This document shows, piece by piece, positions 15,341 to 23,713 of a stretch of 34,209 bases of DNA. The position numbers and the translations under genes were made by a program. Where the stretch lies: contig NZ_CBFHLV010000030.1 in the NCBI RefSeq assembly GCF_965656765.1, forward strand, positions 1-34,209, read 5' to 3'. The stretch's first letter is position 1; every line of letters starts with the position of its first letter. Origin of the DNA: Marivita sp965656765 (GTDB lineage: Bacteria > Pseudomonadota > Alphaproteobacteria > Rhodobacterales > Rhodobacteraceae). The notes beneath the pieces are model-generated. The model had not been told where the DNA came from. It ran no database searches and saw nothing but the letters and a program-made list of their open reading frames with translations.

Positions 15341-15369
15341 GTTTAGGCCAATTGGGCGCGCAGAGTCAA
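15341..15369 (-). promoter_or_regulatory. Predicted sigma-70-type promoter of the ffh operon
   Basis: On the minus strand TTGACT (complement of 15364-15369) is followed after 17 bases by CTAAAC (complement of 15341-15346). Both match alphaproteobacterial housekeeping promoters reasonably well. Transcription would start about 155 bases upstream of the ffh start codon and include the nested hairpin. Confidence 0.55.
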
Positions 15370-15386
15370 CCCGCGCGCCGAACGGT

Positions 15387-15968
15387 TCAGGCCGCGAGCG
15401 CCGCAAGCGCGGCTTCGGCTTTGGCATGCGATGCGTCGGCATCAACCATCAACTGATCTGCTGCAACGAACTGCACGTCTGTGATCCCGATAAAGCCCAT
15501 GATGTGGCGCAAGTAGCCGCTGGCAAAGTCGATATCTGATCCGACCTGCGTGCCGCCAGAGGCAATTGCAATGATTGCACGTTTGCCGGTCATAAGGCCC
15601 TCTAGTCCTTTTTCGGTGTACCGAAAGGTGACCCCGGCGCGTGCGATCTGATCAATCCAGGACTTGAGCGTGGCGGGAATTCCGAAATTATAGATCGGGG
15701 TACCAATAACCAGCGTATCCGCTGTCATGATCTCGTCGATCAGCGTTTCTGACAAAGCCAGCTGATCGCGCTGGACGTCAGTGCGTTGATCCTCAGGTGT
15801 CCAGTTTGCGGTCAGCCAGTCGGCGTCGATCGCAGGGATCACCGAAGTCACATCGCGGTGGATGATCGCGTCGGGTGAAAGGCGGTCAACGATGCGTTGC
15901 GTCAGACTGCGGCTTTCTGAACCTTCGTGGCGGGCGGATGCGTCGATGCGTAGTACAGTGTGTGTCAT
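15387..15968 (-). CDS. azoR: FMN-dependent NADH:quinone reductase / azoreductase
   Basis: AzoR is a flavodoxin-fold enzyme that reduces quinones and azo compounds with NADH and protects against electrophilic quinone stress. The 193-aa protein has the phosphate-binding start LRIDASARHEGSESRSLTQ, the flavin-ring motif GTPIYNFGIPATLKSWIDQI and the IIAIASGGTQVGS loop followed by YLRHIMGFIGITDV, all typical. It is divergent from a LysR-type gene with 114 bp between them that contain a palindromic LysR-type box, so the neighbour probably controls it. Confidence 0.93.
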   Translation of the reverse strand: MTHTVLRIDASARHEGSESRSLTQRIVDRLSPDAIIHRDVTSVIPAIDADWLTANWTPEDQRTDVQRDQLALSETLIDEIMTADTLVIGTPIYNFGIPATLKSWIDQIARAGVTFRYTEKGLEGLMTGKRAIIAIASGGTQVGSDIDFASGYLRHIMGFIGITDVQFVAADQLMVDADASHAKAEAALAALAA

Positions 15969-16048
15969 GAGTTACCTCTGATAACGGACTTGTTTGTCTG
16001 AACCTGTTACTTATGTCTTGTCTGCGCGCACGAAATAGGTGGATATGC

Positions 16049-16069
16049 GCATTGTATGTGAATCAATGC
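16049..16069 (+). promoter_or_regulatory. LysR-type operator (T-N11-A dyad)
   Basis: GCATTG (16049-16054) and CAATGC (16064-16069) form a perfect 6-bp inverted repeat around a 9-base spacer and contain T-N11-A (T16053, A16065), the classic LysR-type recognition pattern. It sits 14 bases before the LysR ATG and 81 bases before the azoR start, where it could serve both autorepression and control of azoR. Confidence 0.6.
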
Positions 16070-16082
16070 ACAGAGGTTCAAA

Positions 16083-16970
16083 ATGGAACATTGGGACGAA
16101 GTCCGCACAGCGTATCAGGTGGCGCGACAGGGGACAGTCAGCGGCGCAGCCGAGGTTTTGGGTGTGCATCATGCCACGGTGATCCGGCATATCGATGCGC
16201 TTGAGGCGCGATTGGGTGTTAAATTGTTCCAACGCCATGCACGGGGGTACACCCCGACAGAGTCTGGCGAAGACCTTGCCCGCGTGGCGCAAACGACCGA
16301 AGATCAACTGCAACAACTCGTCGGCCGCATCCGTGGACGTGGCGCCGATGTGAGTGGTGAGTTGATGATCACTTCGATTGTCGAACTGTCGGATTTTCTT
16401 GTTCCAGTGTTGGCTGATTTCAAAGATAGCTATCCCGGTGTTGTCGTCCGCTACTTGACCGACGCACGGGTGTTTCGTCTGGAATATGGCGAGGCGCATG
16501 TCGCGATACGTGCGGGCTCGGTCCCTGATGAGCCGGACAATGTTGTGCAACCTCTGACAAAGCTGAAAATCGGGCTCTATGCCTCAAAGGCCTATGCGGA
16601 GAAACATGGGCTGCCCAAAGACGAAAGCGACCTGCAAGACCACGCGTATGTTGGCAATGACAACCCCGATGGTCGCGCACCATTCCAAAAATGGCTTAGC
16701 TCCAAAGTGCCGTATGACCGCGTCGTGTTCCGCGCGACTGACACCTACAGCATGATCAGCGCCGTCAAAAGCGGTGCCGGGATTGGCTTTATGCCCGTCG
16801 CGCAAGGCGCAGATGACCCAGACTTGGTCGAGGTGATGCCCGCGAAAGAGGAATGGTCCGCGCCGCTGTGGCTTGTCACGCATGTTGATCTACATCGCAC
16901 GGCCAAGGTTCAGGCGTTGTTGGCGCACCTCAAAGAGGCGGTCAAAGTTTTTGACGCGGCTTATTCGTGA
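16083..16970 (+). CDS. LysR-family transcriptional regulator
   Basis: This 295-aa protein has an N-terminal winged helix-turn-helix (VARQGTVSGAAEVLGVHHATVIRHIDALEARLGVKLFQR, about residues 13-51) and a periplasmic-binding-like effector domain (about 92-290). It is transcribed divergently from azoR, and a T-N11-A palindrome lies between them, the usual arrangement for a LysR regulator that acts on its divergent neighbour. Its effector is not evident; quinones or electrophiles would suit an azoreductase target. The EamA gene begins one base after its stop, so it may be cotranscribed. Confidence 0.93.
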   Translation: MEHWDEVRTAYQVARQGTVSGAAEVLGVHHATVIRHIDALEARLGVKLFQRHARGYTPTESGEDLARVAQTTEDQLQQLVGRIRGRGADVSGELMITSIVELSDFLVPVLADFKDSYPGVVVRYLTDARVFRLEYGEAHVAIRAGSVPDEPDNVVQPLTKLKIGLYASKAYAEKHGLPKDESDLQDHAYVGNDNPDGRAPFQKWLSSKVPYDRVVFRATDTYSMISAVKSGAGIGFMPVAQGADDPDLVEVMPAKEEWSAPLWLVTHVDLHRTAKVQALLAHLKEAVKVFDAAYS

Positions 16971-16971
16971 C

Positions 16972-17883
16972 ATGACCGAAGCACATCGCGGCCATTTGGC
17001 CATGTTGGCATTTTCTGCACTGGTGGCCGGATCGTTTTCGTTGGGCTCGATGGCGGCACCGCATATTGCGCCGGATGCGCTGAACGCGGTGCGGTTTGTC
17101 ATCGCCGCGATGATACTGGGCATTGTGGTCTTTTCGACTGGTGGGCTGGAGCGATCAGCGCTGCGCGCGCCATGGCGGTATCTTGTTTTGGCGATGTTCC
17201 TCGTGGCCTATTTTGTTTTGATGTTCGAAGGGCTGAAAACTGGCGCGCCTGTATCGATGGCGGCTGTCTTTACGCTTACTCCCTTGATTGCCGCCGGGTT
17301 TGGATGGCTGTTGCTGCGACAGGTATTGAACGCCCGAATGGCACTCGCGCTGACAATAGGCGGGATTGGCGCGCTTTGGGTGATCTTTCGTGCCGACGTT
17401 TCGGCGCTGCTCGCTTTCGAGATCGGACGCGGTGAAATAATCTATTTTGTGGGATGCGTCGCCCATGCTGTCTACGCGCCTCTGGTGCCCAAGCTGAACC
17501 GTGGTGAGCGACCAGCGGTCTTTACTCTGGGTGTACTGGTGACCGGGGCAGTGCTGTTGCTTGTCTTCGGCTATCCGTCTTTAGTGGCCACAGATTGGGT
17601 GAATCTGCCTCCGGTCGTTTGGGTCACCATCGCGTACACATCTGTCTTTGCCAGTGCTCTGACATTTCTATTGCTGCAATATGCCAGCATGCGGATCCCG
17701 TCGGCCAAGGTCATGGCCTACACATATCTCACGCCTAGCTGGGTGATTTTGTGGGAAATGGCGTTGGGTCGGCCTTTACCGCCGGTGCTGATCCTTATTG
17801 GTGTTGGAATGACGATGGCAGCGCTGGTGCTATTACTCAAAGATGACAGCCAAGTACATGGGCGCATTGCATCAGAAGGGTAG
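16972..17883 (+). CDS. EamA/DMT-superfamily transporter
   Basis: This 303-aa protein has ten predicted transmembrane helices in two EamA repeats (AMLAFSALVAGSFSLGSMAAP at the start; VWVTIAYTSVFASALTFLLLQYASMRIPSAKVMAYTYLTPSWVILWE in the second half). DMT transporters export metabolites such as amino acids or nucleosides; the substrate cannot be inferred. The ATG at 16972 is one base after the LysR stop (TGAC-ATG), which chooses this start over an upstream frame of 33 extra codons inside lysR. Its 3' end overlaps the convergent TraB/GumN gene by 12 bp. Confidence 0.9.
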   Translation: MTEAHRGHLAMLAFSALVAGSFSLGSMAAPHIAPDALNAVRFVIAAMILGIVVFSTGGLERSALRAPWRYLVLAMFLVAYFVLMFEGLKTGAPVSMAAVFTLTPLIAAGFGWLLLRQVLNARMALALTIGGIGALWVIFRADVSALLAFEIGRGEIIYFVGCVAHAVYAPLVPKLNRGERPAVFTLGVLVTGAVLLLVFGYPSLVATDWVNLPPVVWVTIAYTSVFASALTFLLLQYASMRIPSAKVMAYTYLTPSWVILWEMALGRPLPPVLILIGVGMTMAALVLLLKDDSQVHGRIASEG

Positions 17884-18861
17884 GCGTTCCAACGTAAACC
17901 CTTCGGTCTGGAGCAGGGCCAGAACGCCGTCACTCCCAGGCAAATGCGCAGCGCCAAACGCAGCGACGACCACATCATTGCCTTTTGTTGCATCCAGCAA
18001 AACCGGGATCCACGCACGGTTGCGGTCAATCAGTAACTCTTGCTCCATCGTCGCAAAGATGTCCGCTGCTGCAGATGCGTTAATCGGGCTGTACCGCTGC
18101 GCTAGAACCGAGGACATGGCCCAACCTTCGGCATGAGCTTCGTCGAAATAGCTCGCGAGGAGCGTTGCAAACAGGTCTTCGCTGATCACCGGATCGACCA
18201 GCGCGGACAGCATCATGTCGATCTGGACCTCACGCGACTGACCCGCGAAGGCGCCGAAAATGGTTTCGACATCCTCAAGTGCAGCGCGCGGGATGTCGGC
18301 GGACACGGCAATCTCTTCGATCTGCGCATCCATTCCTCCTGCCGACAGGTCAGTCGTCGCGGCGCACGGTGGCACCGCCAACACCACGGAAACATACCAA
18401 GGCTGGAACCGGGCGGCCATAAACGGCGGCAGGCCACGGGCGGTCAGTGCGTCAGACATTTTTGCCCAGTCTTCCTCACTCAAGAGCTCTGGCAGGGTTG
18501 TGTCCGGCATGAGCAAAAGGGTCGGGTCCAAAGTCAGGCGTTGTTGCAGCGCTGCTTCATCCTCTGCGGTCATCTCCAGCAGCAGTAAGTCAGCGCTCTG
18601 CACCGTATCGCGCAACCGTTCCAATGGCGCATCCAAACGGGGATCGGCCAAATGCATGGTGCCAATCAGATGTAGCGTCTCATCACCTCTTGTGGCCTTC
18701 CAGTGATTTCCCTCAGGAAACGGCACGTCCTTGAGCGCTTCGTCAAGCGTGGCTTGTTCCTCTGGGCCAAGCGTTTCACGAAGGTCATTGCCTGAACATG
18801 CCGCTGCGACTGGGCCCGCTAGAGTGATAAAGCAGAGAAACGACAACAGGCGGGGGATCAT
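17872..18861 (-). CDS. TraB/GumN family secreted protein
   Basis: This 329-aa protein has a signal peptide (MIPRLLSFLCFITLAGPVAAA; the following Cys makes a lipobox-like AAC possible). The TraB/GumN domain has its N-terminal HLIGTMHLADPR (GTMH at 67-70) and C-terminal GAAHLPGSDGVLALLQTEGFTLERL. These conserved Gly/His motifs suggest a metal-dependent hydrolase of the Tiki/TraB fold, but no activity is established for most bacterial members. It acts in the periplasm. Its 3' end overlaps the EamA gene by 12 bp and its 5' end is divergent from the DUF2161 gene. Confidence 0.9.
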   Translation of the reverse strand: MIPRLLSFLCFITLAGPVAAACSGNDLRETLGPEEQATLDEALKDVPFPEGNHWKATRGDETLHLIGTMHLADPRLDAPLERLRDTVQSADLLLLEMTAEDEAALQQRLTLDPTLLLMPDTTLPELLSEEDWAKMSDALTARGLPPFMAARFQPWYVSVVLAVPPCAATTDLSAGGMDAQIEEIAVSADIPRAALEDVETIFGAFAGQSREVQIDMMLSALVDPVISEDLFATLLASYFDEAHAEGWAMSSVLAQRYSPINASAAADIFATMEQELLIDRNRAWIPVLLDATKGNDVVVAAFGAAHLPGSDGVLALLQTEGFTLERLPF

Positions 18862-18942
18862 CGGGTCGTCCTTTCGAGATCGTGTGAGACAAAGCTAGGG
18901 GCTGTGCTTGTCAGCGGCAAGTCAGTCGCGCATTCATAGGGT

Positions 18943-19608
18943 ATGGAGCGTGAAGCCGATCTTTATCCGCATGTTAAAGCCTATCTCGAGGCGCAAGGCT
19001 ATGTTGTCAAAGGCGAGGTGGGCGCAGCGGATATGGTTGCTGTGCGCGGTGACGAAGACCCCGTTGTTGTCGAACTCAAGCTGCGGCTTAATCTGACGCT
19101 TTATCATCAAGCGGTTGCACGGTTGCGGATGACCGACCTTGTCTATCTGGCTGTGGTCAAACCAACCGGCCGGAATGCGCGCCGGTCCTTGCGCGAAAAC
19201 AAGGTGCTGTGCCGTCGTCTTGGTCTTGGGTTCTTGACCGTGAGGCATGATGGTATGGTTGAGGCGCACTGCGACCCGGGGCCGTATACGCCGCGCCGCA
19301 ATGCTGCCAAGCGGACCAAGCTGTTGCGTGAATTTCACCGTCTCGAGGGTGATCCCAACAGCGGCGGTGCAACCCGCCACGGCATTGTCACGGCCTACCG
19401 GCAAGACGCTTTGCGCTGTGCGATGTATTTGGCCGAAAGCGGCGCCGAAAAAGGGGCGCTTGTTGCAAAGGCAACAGGTGTAAACAACGCCACAACGCTG
19501 ATGCGGGACAATCACTACGGTTGGTTCAAGAAGGTCGAGAAGGGTGTGTATGCCCTGACACCAGAAGGGCATCAGGGCTTGATCGATTGGAGTGACAGTC
19601 TTGGCTGA
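18943..19608 (+). CDS. DUF2161 family protein with PD-(D/E)xK-like fold
   Basis: 221 aa. The N-terminal half contains D30 ... E44-x-K46 (AADMVAVRGDEDPVVVELKL), which fits the restriction-endonuclease-like core; the C-terminal half looks like a winged helix (GALVAKATGVNNATTLMRDNHYGWFKKVEKGVYALTPEG). This is the architecture of DUF2161 proteins, a family of putative phosphodiesterases of unknown role. It is divergent from the TraB/GumN gene by 81 bp and convergent with the vWA gene by 25 bp. No toxin, methylase or helicase partner sits beside it, so a defence role cannot be claimed. Confidence 0.8.
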   Translation: MEREADLYPHVKAYLEAQGYVVKGEVGAADMVAVRGDEDPVVVELKLRLNLTLYHQAVARLRMTDLVYLAVVKPTGRNARRSLRENKVLCRRLGLGFLTVRHDGMVEAHCDPGPYTPRRNAAKRTKLLREFHRLEGDPNSGGATRHGIVTAYRQDALRCAMYLAESGAEKGALVAKATGVNNATTLMRDNHYGWFKKVEKGVYALTPEGHQGLIDWSDSLG

Positions 19609-19633
19609 GCGGTTAGTGACCCCGCCGCTCAAG

Positions 19634-21598
19634 TCACTCCACTGTTATTGTCGCTTGGGCGATGCTGCTTCGATCCTGTCGGATGAAATACCGCACGACA
19701 TACTCTCCCGGAGTGTCCGGGACTGTGATTACGGCCGGATTGCCGCTTTTGGTGTAGGCCCAGCTTTGCCATTGCGCTGCCCCGTCTTCGCCAGCCAGAC
19801 CCATACCGATATAGTCATCGGCATAATCAGGGCCATCCCATCCAATCTCTATGGTTGATCCCGGCTCTGCGGTTTCAGGGACGATCAATTGCGCCGTCAC
19901 TGGGGTCACTGTTATCGGAATTTCGGCAATGGCGCTTCTGTCTTGGCGCACGAAATAGCGAATGACGTAGTCGCCCGGGCTCGCGGGGACCAACACCTCT
20001 ATCGGAGACCCATCACGGGTGTATCTCCAGTTTTCCCACTGGCTGGCCCCGTCGGCACCAACGCGTCCGATGCCGATATAGTCGTCGTCATAGTCCGGTC
20101 CGGTCCAGCCGACGTCAATGGTAGACCCAACTGCTGCCTCCTGTGGAGCGACAAGGCGCGCCGAGACGTCGGTGGCGGTAAAGGCGACGCGCTCTAATGG
20201 GGTGCGACCCTGCCGCATAAAATAGATAATTTCATAGTCGCCCGGTTCGGCCGGGACTGTCAGCGTGGCAGGGGATCCTGCGGATGTGTAGGCCCAATTT
20301 TCCCACTGGCTTGCACCATCTGCGCCCAGTTTACCGATGCCGATATAGTCGTCGTTATAATCCGGGCCCGCCCAGTCAACTGTGATTTCCGACCCGGCGG
20401 GTGCCTCTGATGCCGTGCTGAGGGTCGCAGTCACAGGAGTGACCATGATTTCGGTTTCACCCAAGGGTTCTCGGCCCTCACGTTTGAAGTACCGGATCAG
20501 ATGCGGGCCTTCTGTTGGTGGAACAAGCAACTCCACCGGGTTACCCGACGACGTATACGCCCAATTCTGCCACATGTTGGCCCCATCGGCTCCGACCGCG
20601 CCGATGCCGATATAGTCTTCATCGTAATCTGGCCCTTCCCAGCCGACTTGAATGCTACTTCCTGCAACAGCTGTCTCGGGTGCCAGAATGCGGGCTGTTT
20701 CCTGAGGTTCAGGAAAGACGATTTGAACGGACGCTGCGTCGCCGATGGCCACGAACTGTTTTGTCATCTCAAGTTCGAGCGCTGTGCTGTAGGCAATCGC
20801 GGTGTACGATCCCTCTGGCAACTCCACTTCCAGCGGATTGCCCTCGGTGTCGCTCAACACTGTGTCGGTGTTGCTGGTCAATTCCCAAAGGACAGGCCCG
20901 TCGACATATGTTTGCGTGCCTTCGATCACCGCAGAAAGGGTGGTCGGCACCAACGCGGGGTCCGGCTCTGGTTCGGGCGCGGCTGCCGCCACTTGGGTCA
21001 ATGCTTCTGTCAATTGGTCCGCGGTGTCAGCAGTTAGAAATTGGCCACCCGTCTCATCAGCGATGCATTGCATCTGCGCCAGAGCTTCAGGATCAGCCCC
21101 GACATCGAACCCAATGACATGCGCAGTAAAGTCAATTCCCGCCTCTTCAAGCAGCTGAGCCGCGGCGCAAGGATTTGGATTGCAGGTCTCAACGCCATCA
21201 CTCACCAATATGACGGTCGCTTTTTCTTCGGTATATCGCAGGGCCTCTGCAGCAGCGACGACGGCATCCGTCATGGGCGTTTTGCCCAGCGGCTTGATCT
21301 GGTTAACCGCGTTAGTGATCTGTTCCGCCGTGCCGGGGGCAGGGGGAACAACAGTTTCGATATCCGTGCATTCGCCTCGTTCGCGGTGCCCATAGACGGT
21401 CAGGCCAAGCCCTTGTTCATCAGGAAAATCTGACAAAAGGTTTCCAACCACCTCTTGCGCGATCGTAATTTTGGCGACGCCATCGACCTGTCCCCACATG
21501 GAGCCGGACCCATCCATGACGAGAACTGTGTTGGGCTGATTTTGTGCAAGGGTCATCGTCGCCAAAAAGCTGAACGACACAGCAAGTGGAAATCGCAT
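19634..21598 (-). CDS. Secreted von Willebrand A protein with four 89-residue C-terminal repeats
   Basis: This 654-aa protein has a signal peptide (about residues 1-18). A vWA domain (about 22-203) has an intact MIDAS: DGSGS at 29-33, the Thr region KTPMTDAV, and VSDGVETC. A beta-rich linker (218-296) follows. Then four tandem repeats begin near 302, 391, 480 and 569. Each contains GPDYxxDYIGIG, GADGAxQWxNWAYTxxGxP and RYFxRQxR. The GPDY motifs lie at 322, 411, 500 and 589, a period of exactly 89 residues. The repeat recalls the Ig-like WxGP..DwIGI sandwich seen at the N-terminus of purple acid phosphatases and SKICH domains. It is probably a metal-dependent adhesive or scaffold in the periplasm or outside the cell. 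No membrane anchor is visible. Confidence 0.85.
   Translation of the reverse strand: MRFPLAVSFSFLATMTLAQNQPNTVLVMDGSGSMWGQVDGVAKITIAQEVVGNLLSDFPDEQGLGLTVYGHRERGECTDIETVVPPAPGTAEQITNAVNQIKPLGKTPMTDAVVAAAEALRYTEEKATVILVSDGVETCNPNPCAAAQLLEEAGIDFTAHVIGFDVGADPEALAQMQCIADETGGQFLTADTADQLTEALTQVAAAAPEPEPDPALVPTTLSAVIEGTQTYVDGPVLWELTSNTDTVLSDTEGNPLEVELPEGSYTAIAYSTALELEMTKQFVAIGDAASVQIVFPEPQETARILAPETAVAGSSIQVGWEGPDYDEDYIGIGAVGADGANMWQNWAYTSSGNPVELLVPPTEGPHLIRYFKREGREPLGETEIMVTPVTATLSTASEAPAGSEITVDWAGPDYNDDYIGIGKLGADGASQWENWAYTSAGSPATLTVPAEPGDYEIIYFMRQGRTPLERVAFTATDVSARLVAPQEAAVGSTIDVGWTGPDYDDDYIGIGRVGADGASQWENWRYTRDGSPIEVLVPASPGDYVIRYFVRQDRSAIAEIPITVTPVTAQLIVPETAEPGSTIEIGWDGPDYADDYIGMGLAGEDGAAQWQSWAYTKSGNPAVITVPDTPGEYVVRYFIRQDRSSIAQATITVE
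19637..20698 (-). repeat. Four tandem coding repeats of 267 bp
   Basis: The four C-terminal repeats of the vWA protein are 267 bp apart with no length change. Short near-identical DNA blocks recur at each (for example the complement of CGATGCCGATATAGTC, positions about 20047, 20338 and 20607). The DNA is diverged elsewhere, so this is old duplication held in register by selection rather than a recent expansion. Confidence 0.8.
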
Positions 21599-21722
21599 TT
21601 CGGAATCCTCAAATCTCGTTCTTTAATGCATACAGAAAAGCATTTTGCGGACGGGCTGCCCAGTCTTGTTCGACAGTTTTCGCGAGGCATCGGAAATGTA
21701 TTTTGTTTGATTTTTGTGCGAG

Positions 21723-21756
21723 TGGCCAAAAATTGAGCAATTATCGGGCTTGGCCA
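21723..21756. promoter_or_regulatory. Inverted repeat between the divergent vWA and ABC transporter genes
   Basis: TGGCCAA (21723-21729) and TTGGCCA (21750-21756) form a perfect 7-bp inverted repeat with a 20-base spacer in the 245-bp divergent region. The wide spacer could fit an operator spanning three helical turns, or be chance. No riboswitch is seen here. Confidence 0.25.
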
Positions 21757-21843
21757 TATGCCTTGGCTCGTCGATGCGTCGCTTTGCATTCCGTTTCCCG
21801 AATGGCTGCCGCAGTTTGGCGTGGAAAAACTGGGGATACACCA

Positions 21844-22851
21844 ATGCTGAAAAACACACTCGCGGCTGTTGCTGCAACTCTTAGCATGGCAGGTTCGGTG
21901 CTTGCGCAAACGGATCTGCCCTTTGCGCTTGATTGGAAATTCGAAGGCCCGGCGGCACCTTATTTTGTCGCCATCGACAAAGGTCATTTCGAAGCAGCTG
22001 ATCTGTCCGTCGAAATTTCGGCCGGACAGGGCTCGCTGGATGCGATTCCGAAAGTCGCTACCGGCGCATTTCCGGTTGGATTTGCCGATATCAATTCACT
22101 GATCAAGTTTCTGGATCAAAACCCTGGTGCGCCTGTAACGGCCGTGATGATGGTCTATGACAAGCCGCCGTTTGCCATCATCGGACGCAAATCACTTGGC
22201 GTAGAGATGCCGAAAGACCTCGAGGGTCGCGTTCTTGGGGCGCCGCCCCCCGATGGCGCGTGGGCACAGTTCCCTGCTTTTGCCATCGCCAATGATCTGG
22301 ATGTCGACGCGATCACCGTTGAACCTGTTGGCTTTCCGACCCGCGAACCAATGCTGGCCGAGGGCAATGTCGCCGCGGTCACGGGATTCTCATTCTCTTC
22401 CTATCTCAACCTTGTCCGGTTGGGTGTGCCCGAAGACGACATTTCGACTATCCTGATGGCTGATTACGGTCTTGCCCTTTATGGTAATGCGATCATCGTA
22501 AACACTGATTTTGCCGAGGCGAATCCCGAGATCATTAAGGGCTTTCTTGGGGCGATTGCAGCCGGTTGGAAAGATGCGATTGCGGACCCCGCTATGGCAA
22601 TTGAAAGCCTGATTGAACGCAATCCCGCCGCAGATGCCGCCCTTGAGCAGCGCCGCCTTGAGCTATCCATCGATGCAAATGTCGCGACTGACTTTGCGAT
22701 GGAAAATGGCATGGGAGGCATTGACGCTGGCCGCATGGCGACAGCGATTGAACAGATCGCACAGACTTACGAGTTCCAGAGCGCACCGGATGCCAGCCTG
22801 TACTTTACAGATGCTTATCTTCCGGACGCCGACACACGTATGCTGAAGTAA
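21844..22851 (+). CDS. ABC transporter substrate-binding protein, NMT1/ThiY type
   Basis: This 335-aa protein has a signal peptide (MLKNTLAAVAATLSMAGSVLAQ) and an NMT1/THI5-like domain. FALDWKFEGPAAPYFVAIDKGHFEAADLSVEIS is the classic beginning, and GQGSLDAIPKVATGAFPVGFADINSL lines the binding cleft. Homologues bind thiamine-precursor pyrimidines, riboflavin or sulfonates; the substrate here is unproven. I chose the ATG at 21844 because the signal peptide begins there; an in-frame upstream extension of 86 codons lies in non-coding-looking DNA. It is the first gene of a three-gene importer. No TPP riboswitch signature precedes it. Confidence 0.88.
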   Translation: MLKNTLAAVAATLSMAGSVLAQTDLPFALDWKFEGPAAPYFVAIDKGHFEAADLSVEISAGQGSLDAIPKVATGAFPVGFADINSLIKFLDQNPGAPVTAVMMVYDKPPFAIIGRKSLGVEMPKDLEGRVLGAPPPDGAWAQFPAFAIANDLDVDAITVEPVGFPTREPMLAEGNVAAVTGFSFSSYLNLVRLGVPEDDISTILMADYGLALYGNAIIVNTDFAEANPEIIKGFLGAIAAGWKDAIADPAMAIESLIERNPAADAALEQRRLELSIDANVATDFAMENGMGGIDAGRMATAIEQIAQTYEFQSAPDASLYFTDAYLPDADTRMLK

Positions 22852-22906
22852 GTAAACCAAAGATGGGTCAGCTGTCGCTAGCTTGGCTGGCCCTTCACAT
22901 AAGGCG

Positions 22907-23713
22907 ATGCGCGTGTCCGAACATCTGATTGAAATCAAAGGCGTGCGCCACGCCTACCAAACCAAGGCTGGCCCGCTGCCGGTTCTTGATGGTCTCGAAC
23001 TTAGCGTTTCCGAAGGCGGGTTTGCTGCGGTTGTCGGGCCGTCTGGCTGCGGCAAGTCTACCCTCACCCGATTGGTCGCTGGCCTGATGAAGCCGGACGA
23101 GGGTGAGGTTTGGTTGCACGGCGATTTGGTCAAGGGGCCAAAATCGACTGTTGGCATGGCGTTTCAGAACCCGGTTTTGCTCGAATGGCGCACCATTCTG
23201 CAAAACGTCATGCTCCCACTCGAGATCGTACCGACCAAGATGTCGAAAAAGGATCAAGAGGAACGAGCGCGCAAGCTCTTGGCGCTTGTCGGTCTTGAAG
23301 GGTTCGAAGAAAAGCGCCCAAGCGAATTGTCCGGCGGTATGCGTCAGCGGGCCTCTCTGTGTCGGTCCATTGTGCACAAACCAGAAGTGCTCATCTTGGA
23401 TGAGCCGTTTGGCGCGTTGGATGCGTTTACACGCGAGGACCTCTGGCAGACCATGCACAAGGTCAAAGCCGAAGAGCCGTTTACTGGCGTGCTCATTACC
23501 CACGATCTGCGCGAGTCGATCTTCCTCGCTGATCAGGTTGTTGTTTTGTCCGGCCGTCCGGCCAAGACGCAGTATGTGATGGACGTTCACCTCACAGGGC
23601 AGCGGGATATCGAACACCTTTACACACCAGAATCTGCCGAAGCGCTGAACATTCTGCGCCGCCAGATCCAGATTGCGCAGGGTCGAACGGAAGAGAGCGA
23701 GGCAAGCACATGA
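22907..23713 (+). CDS. ABC transporter ATP-binding protein, ThiZ/TauB/SsuB type
   Basis: This protein of about 268 aa has Walker A GPSGCGKST, Q-loop AFQNPVLLEWRT, signature LSGGMRQRASL, Walker B VLILDEP and switch His THD, all intact. It powers the importer with the binding protein upstream and the permease downstream. ATG at 22907 or GTG at 22913 are both possible; AAGG at 22901-22904 is at better distance to the GTG. The stop overlaps the permease start (ATGA). Confidence 0.93.
   Translation: MRVSEHLIEIKGVRHAYQTKAGPLPVLDGLELSVSEGGFAAVVGPSGCGKSTLTRLVAGLMKPDEGEVWLHGDLVKGPKSTVGMAFQNPVLLEWRTILQNVMLPLEIVPTKMSKKDQEERARKLLALVGLEGFEEKRPSELSGGMRQRASLCRSIVHKPEVLILDEPFGALDAFTREDLWQTMHKVKAEEPFTGVLITHDLRESIFLADQVVVLSGRPAKTQYVMDVHLTGQRDIEHLYTPESAEALNILRRQIQIAQGRTEESEAST

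Noticed and set aside
19637..20698. Possible CRISPR-like or minisatellite array (repeated CGATATAGTCGTC blocks)
   Set aside because: The repeats are protein-coding, 267 bp apart and in frame, and correspond to the Ig-like repeats of the vWA protein.
21599..21843. TPP riboswitch before the ThiY-like gene
   Set aside because: No CTGAGA or ACCTGATCTGG-type core was found on the plus strand.
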